Source of the DNA: Rhizobium terrae
GTDB taxonomy: Bacteria; Pseudomonadota; Alphaproteobacteria; Rhizobiales; Rhizobiaceae
Assembly (NCBI RefSeq): GCF_003425685.1
Contig: NZ_QJKM01000008.1
Location: 186,001-250,000 of the forward strand
DNA: 64,000 nucleotides
Reading direction: 5' to 3'
A model generated the notes under the pieces. That model did no database searches, had not been told where the DNA came from, and saw only the letters and a list, made by a program, of their open reading frames with translations. Below, piece by piece: positions 17,297 through 26,314 of this stretch. Positions within the stretch are counted from its first letter, which is position 1. Each line of letters opens with the position of its first letter. The translations under genes were made by a program, and so were the position numbers.

Positions 17297-18669
17297 CAGA
17301 ACACCTCCTGGGATACCGGTTGGGCCAGTTTGCGCAGCGCCGGCATCGCCGCGATATGTCCGTTTTCGGCATAGGCCTCGTGATTCTTTTCGATTTCGCC
17401 GAGCCGGTAGCGATAATTGACCATTAGCCCGTAGGACTGATGCATGCCCTTCGGCGAACGGTCGCCGAGGAAGTTCAGCCGCTCCACCTGCGCGCCATTG
17501 CCGAGATGGAAACGGGCGACGGGATCCGCGGGACGCCCATTCGGGCGGCGGACGTTCAAGAGGTAATGCGCGCCGAGCGGCAGCATGGCACGGCGGATCT
17601 GATCGAGTTCCTGTTCGCCGGCGGAGGCCCAATCTCCTTCCAGCCTTGCGACGAGCCGCTTCTTTTCGTCCCGGATGTCTTCGCTGTCCTGGAAACGGCT
17701 TTCGCCGCGCAGCCAGGTGCCGAAGCCTGGAATGGGCGACAGCGTCACGAAATTTTCGAGCTTCGGCAGGTCGCGCTTCAGGTCGTTGACCACCTGCTTG
17801 ATCAGGAAGTTGCCGAGCGAAATGCCGGTGAGGCCCCGCTGGCAGTTGGAAATGGAATAGAACACCGCCGTCGTCGCCTGCTGCACGTCCAGCGGCTGCC
17901 GGTCTCGCGCCAGCAACGCATCGACGGAGGACGCCAGATGGTCGGTCAGCGCCACTTCCACGAAGATCAGCGGCTCGTCCTCGAGCTGCGGATGGAAGAA
18001 ACCGAAGCAGCGCCGGTCCTCCGGCGCCAGCCGGCGGCGCAGGTCTTCCCAGCCGTCGATGTCGTGTACCGCCTCGTAACGGATCAGCGCTTCCAGAATG
18101 TTGGCGGGCGTCGTCCAGTCGATCGATCTGAGCATCAGGAAACCCCGGTTGAACCATGAGGAAAAGAGGTGGCAGAAATCAAGATCGACCGGCTGCAGTT
18201 CGGGATGCCTGCCGAGCATGTCCATCAGATGCTCGCGCATCTCCACCAGGTTGGCGGTGCCGTGCTTGGCGAAATTGATCCGGCGGAAAAGCTCCTGCCG
18301 GCGCGGTTCGGCAGCCTCGTGGAGCCTGGCGATGTTGGGAGCGGTAGGCTCCGCCTGATAGGCGGCCGCAGCGGCCTGCAGGGCCTCCGGATTCGGTCCG
18401 AAACGGTCGAGCAGCGCCCGCATGAAGGCATCGCGCTCGGGCGCGGTCGCCTGGCGATAGGCTTCCAGAAAGGCTTCCGCGAGGATGGCGCCGGAGACTT
18501 CGCCGCGCCGCGACAGGATCATTTCGGCAAGGCCGATCAGATCGCGGTTCTGCACCGGCGGTGATGAAAGGCCGAACAAGGCCCGGCCGCGATCCGACAA
18601 TGACTGAACCAGTTCGCCGATAAAGGGCGGCGCATCCCACCAGCCGAAAACAGGGTCCCTGCGGCTCAT
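17296..18669 (-). CDS. matA: Malonyl-CoA decarboxylase MatA
   Basis: The 457-residue protein matches the malonyl-CoA decarboxylase family: an N-terminal helical domain (about 40-190), then a GNAT-like catalytic domain with FCHLFSSWFNRGFLML, FYSISNCQRGLTGISLGNFLIK and NFVTLSPIPGFGTWL. The family's catalytic Ser/His dyad should lie in the SPIPGF and C-terminal regions. It converts malonyl-CoA to acetyl-CoA and CO2. I choose the ATG at 18669, which follows AGGAGAAAC; the frame is open further upstream but without family similarity. It is the first gene of the mat operon, with TTGCATAC/GTATGCAA repeats just upstream. Confidence 0.93.
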   Translation of the reverse strand: MSRRDPVFGWWDAPPFIGELVQSLSDRGRALFGLSSPPVQNRDLIGLAEMILSRRGEVSGAILAEAFLEAYRQATAPERDAFMRALLDRFGPNPEALQAAAAAYQAEPTAPNIARLHEAAEPRRQELFRRINFAKHGTANLVEMREHLMDMLGRHPELQPVDLDFCHLFSSWFNRGFLMLRSIDWTTPANILEALIRYEAVHDIDGWEDLRRRLAPEDRRCFGFFHPQLEDEPLIFVEVALTDHLASSVDALLARDRQPLDVQQATTAVFYSISNCQRGLTGISLGNFLIKQVVNDLKRDLPKLENFVTLSPIPGFGTWLRGESRFQDSEDIRDEKKRLVARLEGDWASAGEQELDQIRRAMLPLGAHYLLNVRRPNGRPADPVARFHLGNGAQVERLNFLGDRSPKGMHQSYGLMVNYRYRLGEIEKNHEAYAENGHIAAMPALRKLAQPVSQEVF

Positions 18670-18689
18670 CTCGTTTCTCCTGCCCACTA

Positions 18690-18720
18690 TTGCATACAGC
18701 AGATATTGGATCGTATGCAA
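18690..18720. promoter_or_regulatory. Inverted repeat in the matA promoter
   Basis: TTGCATAC (18690-18697) and GTATGCAA (18713-18720) form a perfect 8-bp inverted repeat with a 15-base spacer, starting 21 bases upstream of the matA ATG. Each arm may be a single weak GntR half-site, or the two may bind a tetramer. Confidence 0.55.
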
Positions 18721-18742
18721 GGAGTAGCAAGTCCGGAACCGG

Positions 18743-19957
18743 TCATTCCATCGCGAGAATCGTGTTGCGCACCACGGGATAGATCTCGTTTTCCCAGCGG
18801 CGTCCGCTGAAGACGCCGTAATGGCCGACATTGGCCTGAAGGTGGTGACGCCTGAGATGAGGGCGCAGCGACCGGCAGAGATCATGCGCCGCAGACGTCT
18901 GGCCGAGGCCGCAGATATCGTCGCGGCCGCCTTCGACGGTCAAAAGCGCCGTGTTGCGGATCTGGCCGGGATCGACCTTGCGGCCGTGATGCGTGTAGGT
19001 GCCTTCCGCCAGTTCCGCCCTCTGAAAGACGCGGTCGATGGTTTCCAGGTAGAACTCTTCCGTCATGTCGAGCACGGCGAAATATTCGTCGTAGAAATGC
19101 TTGATCTTGCCGGCTTCGGCCGTCTCGCCCCTGGAGAGATGGCGGTAGAGCTTGCGGTGCGCCTCCACATGCCGCTCCATGTTCATGCTCATGAAGGCGA
19201 CGAGCTGCAGGAAACCCGGATAGACTCGCCGTCCGTTGCCGGGAAAACCCATCGGAACACCGCTGATCAGCTGGCTTTCGAACCACGACAGCGATTTCGA
19301 GACCGCCAGTTCGTTGACCTCGGTGGGACTCTCGCGTGTATCGACCGGTCCCGCCATCAACGTCATGGTGCGCGGCGTCGCCGGATTCTTGTCCTCCGAC
19401 ATGACCGCGACGGCGGCGAGCGTCTGGACGCAGGGCTGGCAGACGGCGAGCACATGCCCGCGCGGGCCGATCTCTTCCAGGAAGCGAATGATGTAATCGA
19501 CATAATCGTCCATGCCGAAGCGACCGGCGGAGGTTGAGACATCCCGCGCATTGGCCCAGTCGGTAATGTAGACGTCGTGATCCTTCAGCAGCGTCTGGAC
19601 CGTGCTGCGCAGGAGCGTCGAGAAATGGCCGGAGAGCGGTGCGACCACCAGCACGCGAGGCCGGGGCGTATCGACATCCGCCACGAAATGCAGGAGCTTG
19701 CCGAAGGGCAGTTCCAGCGCAGTCTCGACGCTGATCGGCACCTGGCGGTTGCCGATCGCGATCGAGGAAATCTCGAAATCCGGCCGCTCATGGGTGATCT
19801 TGAAGCGGGAGACCATTTCGAAAGCGGCTGCGGCATGCCGTCCCATCTCGCTTGCGGGGCCGAAGAACAGCGCCGAGGAGAGGATCTGCATGCGCGTTGC
19901 GAAATCCCGCATCGGCGCGAGGAGGTCGTCCTGGAATTGGTAGGCCTGGTAGAGCAT
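18743..19957 (-). CDS. phaZ: Intracellular polyhydroxybutyrate depolymerase PhaZ
   Basis: The 404-residue alpha/beta hydrolase opens with MLYQAYQFQDDLLAPMRDFA, typical of rhizobial and Cupriavidus intracellular depolymerases. The nucleophile motif is VLAVCQPC, with cysteine (C173) in place of serine, as in the cysteine-type PhaZ class. The acid and His are expected near VEGGRDDICG and NVGHYGVFSGRRW in the C-terminus. It mobilises stored PHB granules in the cytoplasm. The gene is divergent from the glutathione transferase gene across 113 bases. The position next to matAB places two acetyl-CoA-yielding pathways side by side, though no joint control is evident. Confidence 0.92.
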   Translation of the reverse strand: MLYQAYQFQDDLLAPMRDFATRMQILSSALFFGPASEMGRHAAAAFEMVSRFKITHERPDFEISSIAIGNRQVPISVETALELPFGKLLHFVADVDTPRPRVLVVAPLSGHFSTLLRSTVQTLLKDHDVYITDWANARDVSTSAGRFGMDDYVDYIIRFLEEIGPRGHVLAVCQPCVQTLAAVAVMSEDKNPATPRTMTLMAGPVDTRESPTEVNELAVSKSLSWFESQLISGVPMGFPGNGRRVYPGFLQLVAFMSMNMERHVEAHRKLYRHLSRGETAEAGKIKHFYDEYFAVLDMTEEFYLETIDRVFQRAELAEGTYTHHGRKVDPGQIRNTALLTVEGGRDDICGLGQTSAAHDLCRSLRPHLRRHHLQANVGHYGVFSGRRWENEIYPVVRNTILAME

Positions 19958-20070
19958 TCGATGACCCCGCTCGCCGCGCAAATGCGGCGGTGCAAAAATG
20001 CTAGTGCAATATGTCTCGCGATGCGAGAAGATTGTCATGGAAAAGTATTGTTGTCCGACAGGAATAACCC

Positions 20071-20724
20071 ATGGCGCAGGCGGCACTGACGATCTCCTCG
20101 AAGAACTACTCCTCCTGGTCGCTGCGCGGCTGGCTGCTCTGCCGCATGGCGGGGCTCGATTTCCGCGAGGTGCTGGTGGAGATGAACGAGAACGCGCGCC
20201 AAGAGCTGCTGCTGCTGTCGCCCTCCGTTCTGGTGCCACGGCTGACTCACGACAAGGTCACCGTGTGGGATACGCTGGCGATCGCCGAATACCTGAACGA
20301 GATCTTCCCGGATGCGGGGCTGTGGCCGGCCGATATCGCCGATCGCGCCCGCTGCCGCGCGGTTTCGGGGGAGATGCATTCGGGTTTCCACAATCTCCGC
20401 TCCGCCCTGCCGATGAACCTGAAGGCAAGGCACGAGCGCTTCAAGATCTTTTCCGGCGCCCGGCCGGATGTCGAGCGCGTCAAGGCGATCTGGAACGAAT
20501 GTCTCGAGGCGAGCGGCGGCCCTTGGCTGTTCGGCGCCAGGCCCACCGTGGCGGACGCCATGTACGCGCCTGTCTGCACCCGTTTCCGCACCTATGCGGT
20601 CGAGCTGGAGCCAAGGCTTGCGGCCTATGCCGAGATGATCCTCTCCTGGCCGCTGATCATCGAATGGACGGAAGGGGCGCTTGCGGAACCGGACGAAATC
20701 GTCGAGTTGGAAGTGGAATTCTAA
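20071..20724 (+). CDS. Glutathione S-transferase family protein
   Basis: The 217-residue protein has an N-terminal thioredoxin-like domain: LTISSKNYSSWSLRGWLLCRMAGL, with a likely glutathione-activating serine in SSWS, and SVLVPRLTH with the cis-Pro. DTLAIAEYLNEIFP gives the glutathione gamma-glutamyl contact (D/T in place of the usual E/S). A helical C-terminal domain contains WLFGARPTVADAMYAPV. The gene runs directly into kynA (24-base gap, likely co-transcribed). It may process an electrophilic intermediate such as a maleyl- or kynurenine-related product, but that is inference. Confidence 0.85.
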   Translation: MAQAALTISSKNYSSWSLRGWLLCRMAGLDFREVLVEMNENARQELLLLSPSVLVPRLTHDKVTVWDTLAIAEYLNEIFPDAGLWPADIADRARCRAVSGEMHSGFHNLRSALPMNLKARHERFKIFSGARPDVERVKAIWNECLEASGGPWLFGARPTVADAMYAPVCTRFRTYAVELEPRLAAYAEMILSWPLIIEWTEGALAEPDEIVELEVEF

Positions 20725-20748
20725 CCCGCGGAAGACAGGCCGGACATC

Positions 20749-21588
20749 ATGAGCTCGAAACCCTACGATCCTGCCGAGGACGGCGCGGAAATGTCGTTCC
20801 GCGAGAAGATGTCCTATTCGGACTACCTGCATCTCGAACGGGTGCTCGATGCGCAGGAACCGATCTCGGATGCGCATGACGAACTGCTGTTCATCATCCA
20901 GCACCAGACCTCCGAACTGTGGATGAAGCTTGCGATCCACGAGATCAGCTCGGCGATCGGGGCGATCCGCAACGACGACCCGCAGCCGGCCTTCAAGATG
21001 CTGTCGCGCGTCGCGCGCATCTTCGAGCAGCTCAACAATGCCTGGGACGTGCTGCGCACCATGACGCCCAGCGAATATACCGAATTCAGGGCCTCGCTCG
21101 GCCAGTCCTCCGGCTTCCAGTCCTATCAGTACCGGGCGATTGAATTCCTGGCCGGCAACCGCAATCCCGCGATGCTCGGCCCGCATGCGCACCGGCCGGA
21201 TGTAACCGAGATGCTGGAAGGCATTCTCGCGCGGCCGAGCCTCTACGACGAGGCGCTGATGCTGCTGGCCCGCCGCGGCTTCGACATCGGCGAGGATGCC
21301 GCCCGCACCGGCTGGCGTGACAAGCGCGGCGAAAATCCCAAGGTTCTGGAGGCCTGGCGGGAGGTCTACAGCGCCCCCGGCAAACACTGGGAACTCTATG
21401 AACTCGCCGAAAAACTGGTCGATTTCGAGGACTATTTCCGCCGCTGGCGCTTCAATCATGTGACGACCGTGGAGCGGGTGATCGGCTTCAAGCGCGGCAC
21501 CGGCGGCACGTCCGGAACGGCCTATCTCAAGAAGATGCTGGAGGTCGAGCTCTTCCCCGAGCTCTGGCGGGTGCGCACGGTCCTTTAG
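20749..21588 (+). CDS. kynA: Tryptophan 2,3-dioxygenase KynA
   Basis: The 279-residue protein matches bacterial TDO in length. Family motifs include [34 protein letters not shown] (substrate-binding His and Arg regions), [15 protein letters not shown], and the heme-ligand/active-site tail [20 protein letters not shown], followed by GTSG. It is a cytosolic heme enzyme that opens the indole ring of L-tryptophan to N-formylkynurenine. It follows the GST gene in an apparent operon. The kynurenine formamidase and kynureninase genes usually seen with it are not in the window. Confidence 0.95.
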   Translation: MSSKPYDPAEDGAEMSFREKMSYSDYLHLERVLDAQEPISDAHDELLFIIQHQTSELWMKLAIHEISSAIGAIRNDDPQPAFKMLSRVARIFEQLNNAWDVLRTMTPSEYTEFRASLGQSSGFQSYQYRAIEFLAGNRNPAMLGPHAHRPDVTEMLEGILARPSLYDEALMLLARRGFDIGEDAARTGWRDKRGENPKVLEAWREVYSAPGKHWELYELAEKLVDFEDYFRRWRFNHVTTVERVIGFKRGTGGTSGTAYLKKMLEVELFPELWRVRTVL

Positions 21589-21686
21589 GGCGAACGCAAG
21601 TCTCGCCTCGTCGTCAGATCTGTAAACTGCCGTTTGGAAATCCGCTCCGGCGGCGCTAGGCTGGCTTTGATCTTGGGACGAAGCCG

Positions 21687-22496
21687 ATGCGGACGAACGG
21701 ACGACACGGATTTACGATACTGCGCACCCGCATGGCCGGCGTGCAGGCGGTGGTGGCGTGCTCCGACCGGCATTTCGCCCGCCATACCCATGACCAGTTC
21801 GGCATCGGCGTGATCGAGGCCGGCGCGCAGACATCGCTGAGCGGCCGCGGACAGGTGGAGGCCGGGCCGGGCGATGTCATCACCGTCAATCCCGGCGAAG
21901 TGCATGACGGCGTGCCGATCGGCGGCAACGCGCGTTTCTGGCGGATGCTGTATCTCGACCCGCAGGTCGTGGCCCAGGCGGTTGCCGATATCCGCCAGGG
22001 CCTGCCGGGCGATTTCGAATTCTGCGATCCGGTGATGACGACGGCACCTTCCGCTGCCACGATGCGGCGGCTTTTTGCGGCTGTGACCTCGGCCGAAGCC
22101 GATGCCGATATGCGCGGCGGCGAACTGCTGCTGACCTTGCTGGCCGAGGTGATGCGCGCGGCGCCGGCGGCGAAGGCTGCGCCGGCAGGTGTCAGGTCCG
22201 CCCGGGAGAGGATCGACGACGATCCGGCGGCACCCGTCGATCTCGCCGAACTCGCCGGATTGGCCGGGCTCAGCCGTTTCCAGCTGCTGCGGGCTTTCGA
22301 CCGCGCAACGGGGCTTACCCCGCATGCCTATCTGATCCAGCGGCGCATCCAGCTCGCCCGTAAGCTGATTGCCGGCGGGGTGAGCCTTGCGGAAGCGGCA
22401 CTTGCCAGCGGTTTTGCCGACCAGAGCCATATGACCCGCATCTTTACCCGCAGCTATGGCCTTTCTCCTCGCCTTTATGCGGAAGCCGTGCGTTGA
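21687..22496 (+). CDS. AraC family transcriptional regulator with N-terminal cupin domain
   Basis: The 269-residue protein has an AraC_binding cupin at about 25-95, with HFARHTHDQFGIGVIEAG and VNPGEVHDG giving the typical His/Glu positions. Two HTH motifs lie at about 180-268: DLAELAGLAGLSRFQLLRAFDRATGL and SLAEAALASGFADQSHMTRIF, then YGLSPRLY. Such regulators often control amino-acid or amine export and catabolism. It lies 98 bases after kynA in the same direction, but its regulatory target is not evident. Confidence 0.9.
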   Translation: MRTNGRHGFTILRTRMAGVQAVVACSDRHFARHTHDQFGIGVIEAGAQTSLSGRGQVEAGPGDVITVNPGEVHDGVPIGGNARFWRMLYLDPQVVAQAVADIRQGLPGDFEFCDPVMTTAPSAATMRRLFAAVTSAEADADMRGGELLLTLLAEVMRAAPAAKAAPAGVRSARERIDDDPAAPVDLAELAGLAGLSRFQLLRAFDRATGLTPHAYLIQRRIQLARKLIAGGVSLAEAALASGFADQSHMTRIFTRSYGLSPRLYAEAVR

Positions 22497-22609
22497 AGCA
22501 CATTGTTAAAGGCCGCCCAACGTCTTCCGATGGCGACATGCGCGAAGACAAGGCGCCAAAGCGCGCTGAGCGGATCTGAAGGAGCGCACTTGCCGCGGCT
22601 TCCCGGATC

Positions 22610-22933
22610 TCAGCTCAGGGCCAGATCGAAGACGTGATGATGGATGTGGCCCTCGAACATTTCGAGCAGGCCCTTGGTCATCTCGCGGCTTTCATAACGC
22701 ACCGGCGCTTCGAGTGCCGCCGCCAGCGCCTCGCGGCTGTCGTACAAGGTGGAGAGCACCATCGGATAGGACGGTGCGCCCTCGTCGCGTTCGACATTGT
22801 AGAGCACGCGGACTTCCCTGACGCCTGGAAACGCGCGCCACATGGGCATCAGCTTGTCAGCCACATAGGCCTTGAACGCCTCTTCCCGGCCAGCCTTGAT
22901 CGTGCCTTCGAAGAAGGCTTGACGGATGATCAT
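22610..22933 (-). CDS. Small dimeric alpha/beta-barrel protein (EthD/ABM-like)
   Basis: The 107-residue protein has a ferredoxin-like single-domain pattern: MIIRQAFFEGTIKAG, a helix EEAFKAYVADKLMPMWRAFPG, VREVRVLYNVERD, SYPMVLSTLYDSREALAAALEAP and a C-terminal histidine-rich EGHIHHHVFDLAL. It resembles EthD or antibiotic-monooxygenase-like dimeric barrels, which act as small isomerases, oxygenases or accessory proteins. It is the last gene of the minus-strand amino-acid-type importer operon, 72 bases after the 2-hydroxyacid dehydrogenase. A catalytic role on the imported compound is possible but unproven. Confidence 0.65.
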   Translation of the reverse strand: MIIRQAFFEGTIKAGREEAFKAYVADKLMPMWRAFPGVREVRVLYNVERDEGAPSYPMVLSTLYDSREALAAALEAPVRYESREMTKGLLEMFEGHIHHHVFDLALS

Positions 22934-23005
22934 GGTTTCAATCTCGCTTTATTCTTGTCCGGCGCAATTCCTGACGGTAAGCCGCCCACACTTTTCCGGA
23001 ATTGC

Positions 23006-23941
23006 CTAGTTGACGGTGGTCGGCGGCTTTTCGCCGGCGAAATGGGCGGCGATATTGGCGAGCACCAGTTCGCCCATGGCGACGCGGGTCTCGACCGTGG
23101 CGCTGCCCTGATGCGGCATCAGCACCGTGTTCGGCGCGGTAAAGAAATCCTCGCGGATGCGCGGTTCGTTGAGATAGACGTCGATGCCGGCCGCGCCGAT
23201 CGTGCCGTCGTTCAGGGCTGCCAGCAGCGCGTCCTCGTCAACGACGCTGCCGCGGGCGATGTTGATCAGGATGCCCTTCGGTCCAAGCGCCTTCAGGACA
23301 TCGGCATTGACGATGTTCCGGGTCTCGGCATTCGCCGCGACGATGACGCAGAGCACGTCGCTGTCTTCGGCGAGCGCCACCGGTGAAGCGCAGGCCTTCC
23401 AGCTCGTGTCCTTCACCGGCGAGCGGTTCCAGTAGCGAACATCCATGCCGAAAGCCTCGGCGCGGCGGCCGAAGGCCTTGCCGATCTGGCCGAGGCCGAG
23501 GATGCCGAGCTTCTTGCCCTTCGGGCTGTTGCCGAGCGGAAAACCTTCCCTGCCCCACTTGCCGGCACGCACGAAGGCGTCACCTTGGGCGATATGGCGC
23601 AGCACGCCGAGCATCAGCGCGATGCCGAGATCGGCGACGTCGTCGGTCAAAACACCCGGTGTTGTCGTGACGTCGATATTGCGGGAGCGGGCGAGCTTCA
23701 GGTCCACCTTGTCGGTGCCGACGCCGTTGATGGCGATGACGCCGAGCGACGGCATCTTCTCGATCCACTCGTTGGAAAGGCCGGTTCCGCCGCCTGTCGC
23801 CACCGCGCGGATGTTCGGCAGCGCAGCCTCAAGCGCCGCCTTCTGGGCCGGGTCGTACAGGCGATGCACCGTGTAGGCTGCATCGAGACGCTCTTCGATG
23901 AACGGCATCATCTGTTCGACAAGCAGGATATCTGGTTTCAT
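23006..23941 (-). CDS. D-2-hydroxyacid dehydrogenase (NAD(P)-dependent, GyaR/GhrB-like)
   Basis: The 311-residue protein has the Rossmann glycine motif GILGLGQIGKAFGRRAEAFG and the family catalytic residues: Arg in NIARGSVVDEDALL, Glu in DVYLNEPRI and His in LMPHQGSAT. The NRSPVK segment after the second Rossmann strand (Arg/Ser rather than an acidic residue) suggests NADPH preference. It should reduce 2-oxoacids or oxidise D-2-hydroxyacids in the cytosol. It lies 26 bases after the importer ATPase gene, so it probably acts on the transported compound or on its 2-oxo product. Confidence 0.9.
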   Translation of the reverse strand: MKPDILLVEQMMPFIEERLDAAYTVHRLYDPAQKAALEAALPNIRAVATGGGTGLSNEWIEKMPSLGVIAINGVGTDKVDLKLARSRNIDVTTTPGVLTDDVADLGIALMLGVLRHIAQGDAFVRAGKWGREGFPLGNSPKGKKLGILGLGQIGKAFGRRAEAFGMDVRYWNRSPVKDTSWKACASPVALAEDSDVLCVIVAANAETRNIVNADVLKALGPKGILINIARGSVVDEDALLAALNDGTIGAAGIDVYLNEPRIREDFFTAPNTVLMPHQGSATVETRVAMGELVLANIAAHFAGEKPPTTVN

Positions 23942-23967
23942 GGAAGCAATCCGTCTTTTGAAAGCGG

Positions 23968-24759
23968 TCAGGAAATCTGGCCGAGGAATATTTTCAGACG
24001 CTCGTTCTTCGGGTTGCCGAAAAACTCGTCCGGCGTTCCCATTTCTAGGATTTCTCCGCGGTCCATGAAGATCACGCGGTCGGCGACCTGGCGCGCAAAG
24101 CCCATTTCATGGGTGACGCAGAGCATGGTCATGCCTTCCTTGGCAAGGTCGATCATGGTGTCGAGCACTTCCTTGACCATTTCCGGATCGAGCGCCGAGG
24201 TGGGTTCGTCGAACAGCATGATCTTCGGGTTCATGCAGAGCGCGCGGGCGATCGCGACACGCTGCTGCTGGCCGCCGGAAAGCTGGGCCGGGTATTTTTC
24301 CGCCTGTTCGGGAATGCGCACCCGCTCCAGGAATTTTCGCGCGGTCTTCTCGGCTTCTGCCTTGGAAACGCCGCGCACCTTCATCGGCGCCAGCGTGCAG
24401 TTTTCCAGAACCGTCATATGCGGGAAAAGGTTGAACTGCTGGAAGACCATGCCGGTCTCCTGCCGCACGATATCGACATTCCTGCCGCCGGCGGTCAGAT
24501 CATGGCCGTCCACGACGATCCTGCCGTTCTTGATCGTCTCGAGCTGGTTGATGCAACGGATCAGCGTCGACTTGCCGGAACCGGACGGGCCGCAGATGAC
24601 GATGCGCTCGCCGCGTTTCACCGACAGCTCGATATTCTTCAGCGCATGGAATTCGCCGTACCACTTGTTGACGCCTTCCATACGGACGACCCAGGGGGAA
24701 GCGGCGTCGGAAGTCCCTCGCGTGGCTGCGGCCGATGCGTTTGCGTTTACCTCAGTCAT
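23968..24759 (-). CDS. ABC transporter ATP-binding protein, polar amino acid type (GlnQ-like)
   Basis: The 263-residue ATPase has Walker [11 protein letters not shown]-loop [21 protein letters not shown], signature [15 protein letters not shown], Walker [22 protein letters not shown] and switch region [19 protein letters not shown] with GEILEMGTP. These are hallmark GlnQ/HisP/AapP motifs. I use the ATG at 24759; a GTG codon directly before it is also possible. It works with the two permeases and the binding protein encoded upstream. Confidence 0.94.
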   Translation of the reverse strand: MTEVNANASAAATRGTSDAASPWVVRMEGVNKWYGEFHALKNIELSVKRGERIVICGPSGSGKSTLIRCINQLETIKNGRIVVDGHDLTAGGRNVDIVRQETGMVFQQFNLFPHMTVLENCTLAPMKVRGVSKAEAEKTARKFLERVRIPEQAEKYPAQLSGGQQQRVAIARALCMNPKIMLFDEPTSALDPEMVKEVLDTMIDLAKEGMTMLCVTHEMGFARQVADRVIFMDRGEILEMGTPDEFFGNPKNERLKIFLGQIS

Positions 24760-24783
24760 CACGAGGAACTCCCTTTTACGTTC

Positions 24784-25587
24784 TTACTTCTTGGCATCCG
24801 CTACAAAGTTCGGAAGGGGCGCGCCGAGCCACTTTTCGTGGATCTTATTGAGTTCGCCGCTCGACTTGGCCTTTTCGACGAAGGAGTTGACAGCCGTCAA
24901 CAGCTCGTGCGAACCCTTGCGGACCGCGATGCCCTGAACCTGCTGGCTGAGCTGCAGCTTCTGGTCGAAGCGGCCGGGAGCGGCCTTTTCGATCTGGGCG
25001 GCGACGACGTTCGAGATGCCGATCAGCTCGACCTGGCCGGACAGAAGAGCCTGCACGGCACTGGCATCGTCATCGAAACGCTGGATCCTGGCATCCTTCG
25101 GGGCGACCTTGGTGACGCCGGTATCCTGCGTGGAGGCGCGGGCGACGCCGATCGTCTTGCCGGAAAGGTCTTCCGGCTTGGAGACCGCGGTGCCCTTGGC
25201 GCCGAAGACGCCGATCGAGATGCCGGCATAGGGTTGCGAGAAATCGACGCTCTTGGCGCGCTCTTCGGTGATGCCGAGCGAGGCGACGAGGAGATCGACC
25301 TGGTTGCTCTGGAGATAGGGAATGCGGTTTGGGCCGGTGACCGGCACGATCTGCACCTTCACGCCCCATTCCTTGCCAAGCAGCTTCGCCACGTCGGCGT
25401 CGTAGCCGTCCGGCTCGTTGTTGGTGTTCATGATGCCGAAGGGCGGGAAATCGACCAGCATGCCGACCTTCACCGTGCCCGCGGCCTTGATGCTTTCGAC
25501 CGTCTGTGCGGAGGCCGTCGAAGCCGTTGCGCCCATCATCAGGCCGGCGCCGATTGCGGCTATCATCATGCGTCTGAAAATGTTCAT
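24784..25587 (-). CDS. ABC transporter solute-binding protein, family 3
   Basis: The 267-residue protein starts with a Sec signal (MNIFRRMMIAAIGAGLMMGATASTASAQ, cleavage near 27). The mature part has SIKAAGTVKVGMLVDFPPFG, YDADVAKLLGKEWGVKVQIV, NRIPYLQSNQVDLLVASLGIT and RAKSVDFSQPYA, the SBP_bac_3 signature. It binds an amino acid or a related 2-substituted carboxylate in the periplasm. The frame is open upstream of 25587, but the signal peptide fixes the start. The ligand is uncertain; LacI-type control and the linked hydroxyacid dehydrogenase hint at something other than a common protein amino acid. Confidence 0.93.
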   Translation of the reverse strand: MNIFRRMMIAAIGAGLMMGATASTASAQTVESIKAAGTVKVGMLVDFPPFGIMNTNNEPDGYDADVAKLLGKEWGVKVQIVPVTGPNRIPYLQSNQVDLLVASLGITEERAKSVDFSQPYAGISIGVFGAKGTAVSKPEDLSGKTIGVARASTQDTGVTKVAPKDARIQRFDDDASAVQALLSGQVELIGISNVVAAQIEKAAPGRFDQKLQLSQQVQGIAVRKGSHELLTAVNSFVEKAKSSGELNKIHEKWLGAPLPNFVADAKK

Positions 25588-25639
25588 CTTCCTACCCTTT
25601 CTGTTGTGCCGGGTTGACCTCCCTCCGGCGCGGGTCCCG

Positions 25640-26302
25640 TCAGCGTGTCGTCGCCCGGGAGAATCGGATTTCCATGCGCCGTGCGAGAACCGAAAGCGGC
25701 CAGCACAGCACGAAATAGACGGCCGCCACCGTGCCGAACACGAGGAAGGGGCTGAAAGTGGCATTGTTGATGATCTGGCCCTGGCGGGTAAGTTCAGTGA
25801 AACCGATGATCGCCGCAAGCGACGTACCCTTGATGAGCTGCACCAGGAAACCGACCGTCGGCGCTACCGCGATCTTCGAGGCCTGCGGCAGGATGATGTA
25901 GCGCATGCGGTTATAATAACGCAGGCCGAGCGCGGTCGCCGCCTCCCGCTGGCCGGGCGGTACCGCCTCGATGCAGCCGCGCCAGATTTCACCGAGGAAG
26001 GCGCTGGCATGCAGCGTGAAGGCGACGGTAGCGGCAAGCCATGGATTGATGGCGAAGCCCATGATGTTCATGCCGAAGAAGACCAGGAAAAGCTGCATCA
26101 GGAGCGGCGTGCCCTGGAAGACGCGGATGAAGCCGGTGGCGACGAGGCGCGGCCATTTCGCATCCGAGACGCGGAGCAGCGCGATCAGGAGCCCGCCGAT
26201 GCCGCCGCCCGCAAAGGCGATAGCCGACAGGGCGATCGTCCATTGCGCCGCAAAGACGATGATCCAGAACTCGTTGATGCCGAAGGGTCTGATCAGAGGC
26301 AT
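25640..26302 (-). CDS. ABC transporter permease, polar amino acid type (HisM-like)
   Basis: The 220-residue inner-membrane protein has helices at about 18-40, 55-80, 85-105 and 185-208. FIRVFQGTPLLMQLFLVFFG and EIWRGCIEAVPPGQREAATALGL are the HisM/GlnP-family signatures (RGTPLLVQ and the EAA loop). It pairs with the permease encoded 12 bases upstream to form the channel of the family-3 importer. Confidence 0.93.
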   Translation of the reverse strand: MPLIRPFGINEFWIIVFAAQWTIALSAIAFAGGGIGGLLIALLRVSDAKWPRLVATGFIRVFQGTPLLMQLFLVFFGMNIMGFAINPWLAATVAFTLHASAFLGEIWRGCIEAVPPGQREAATALGLRYYNRMRYIILPQASKIAVAPTVGFLVQLIKGTSLAAIIGFTELTRQGQIINNATFSPFLVFGTVAAVYFVLCWPLSVLARRMEIRFSRATTR

Positions 26303-26314
26303 TGGTCTCTCCCC

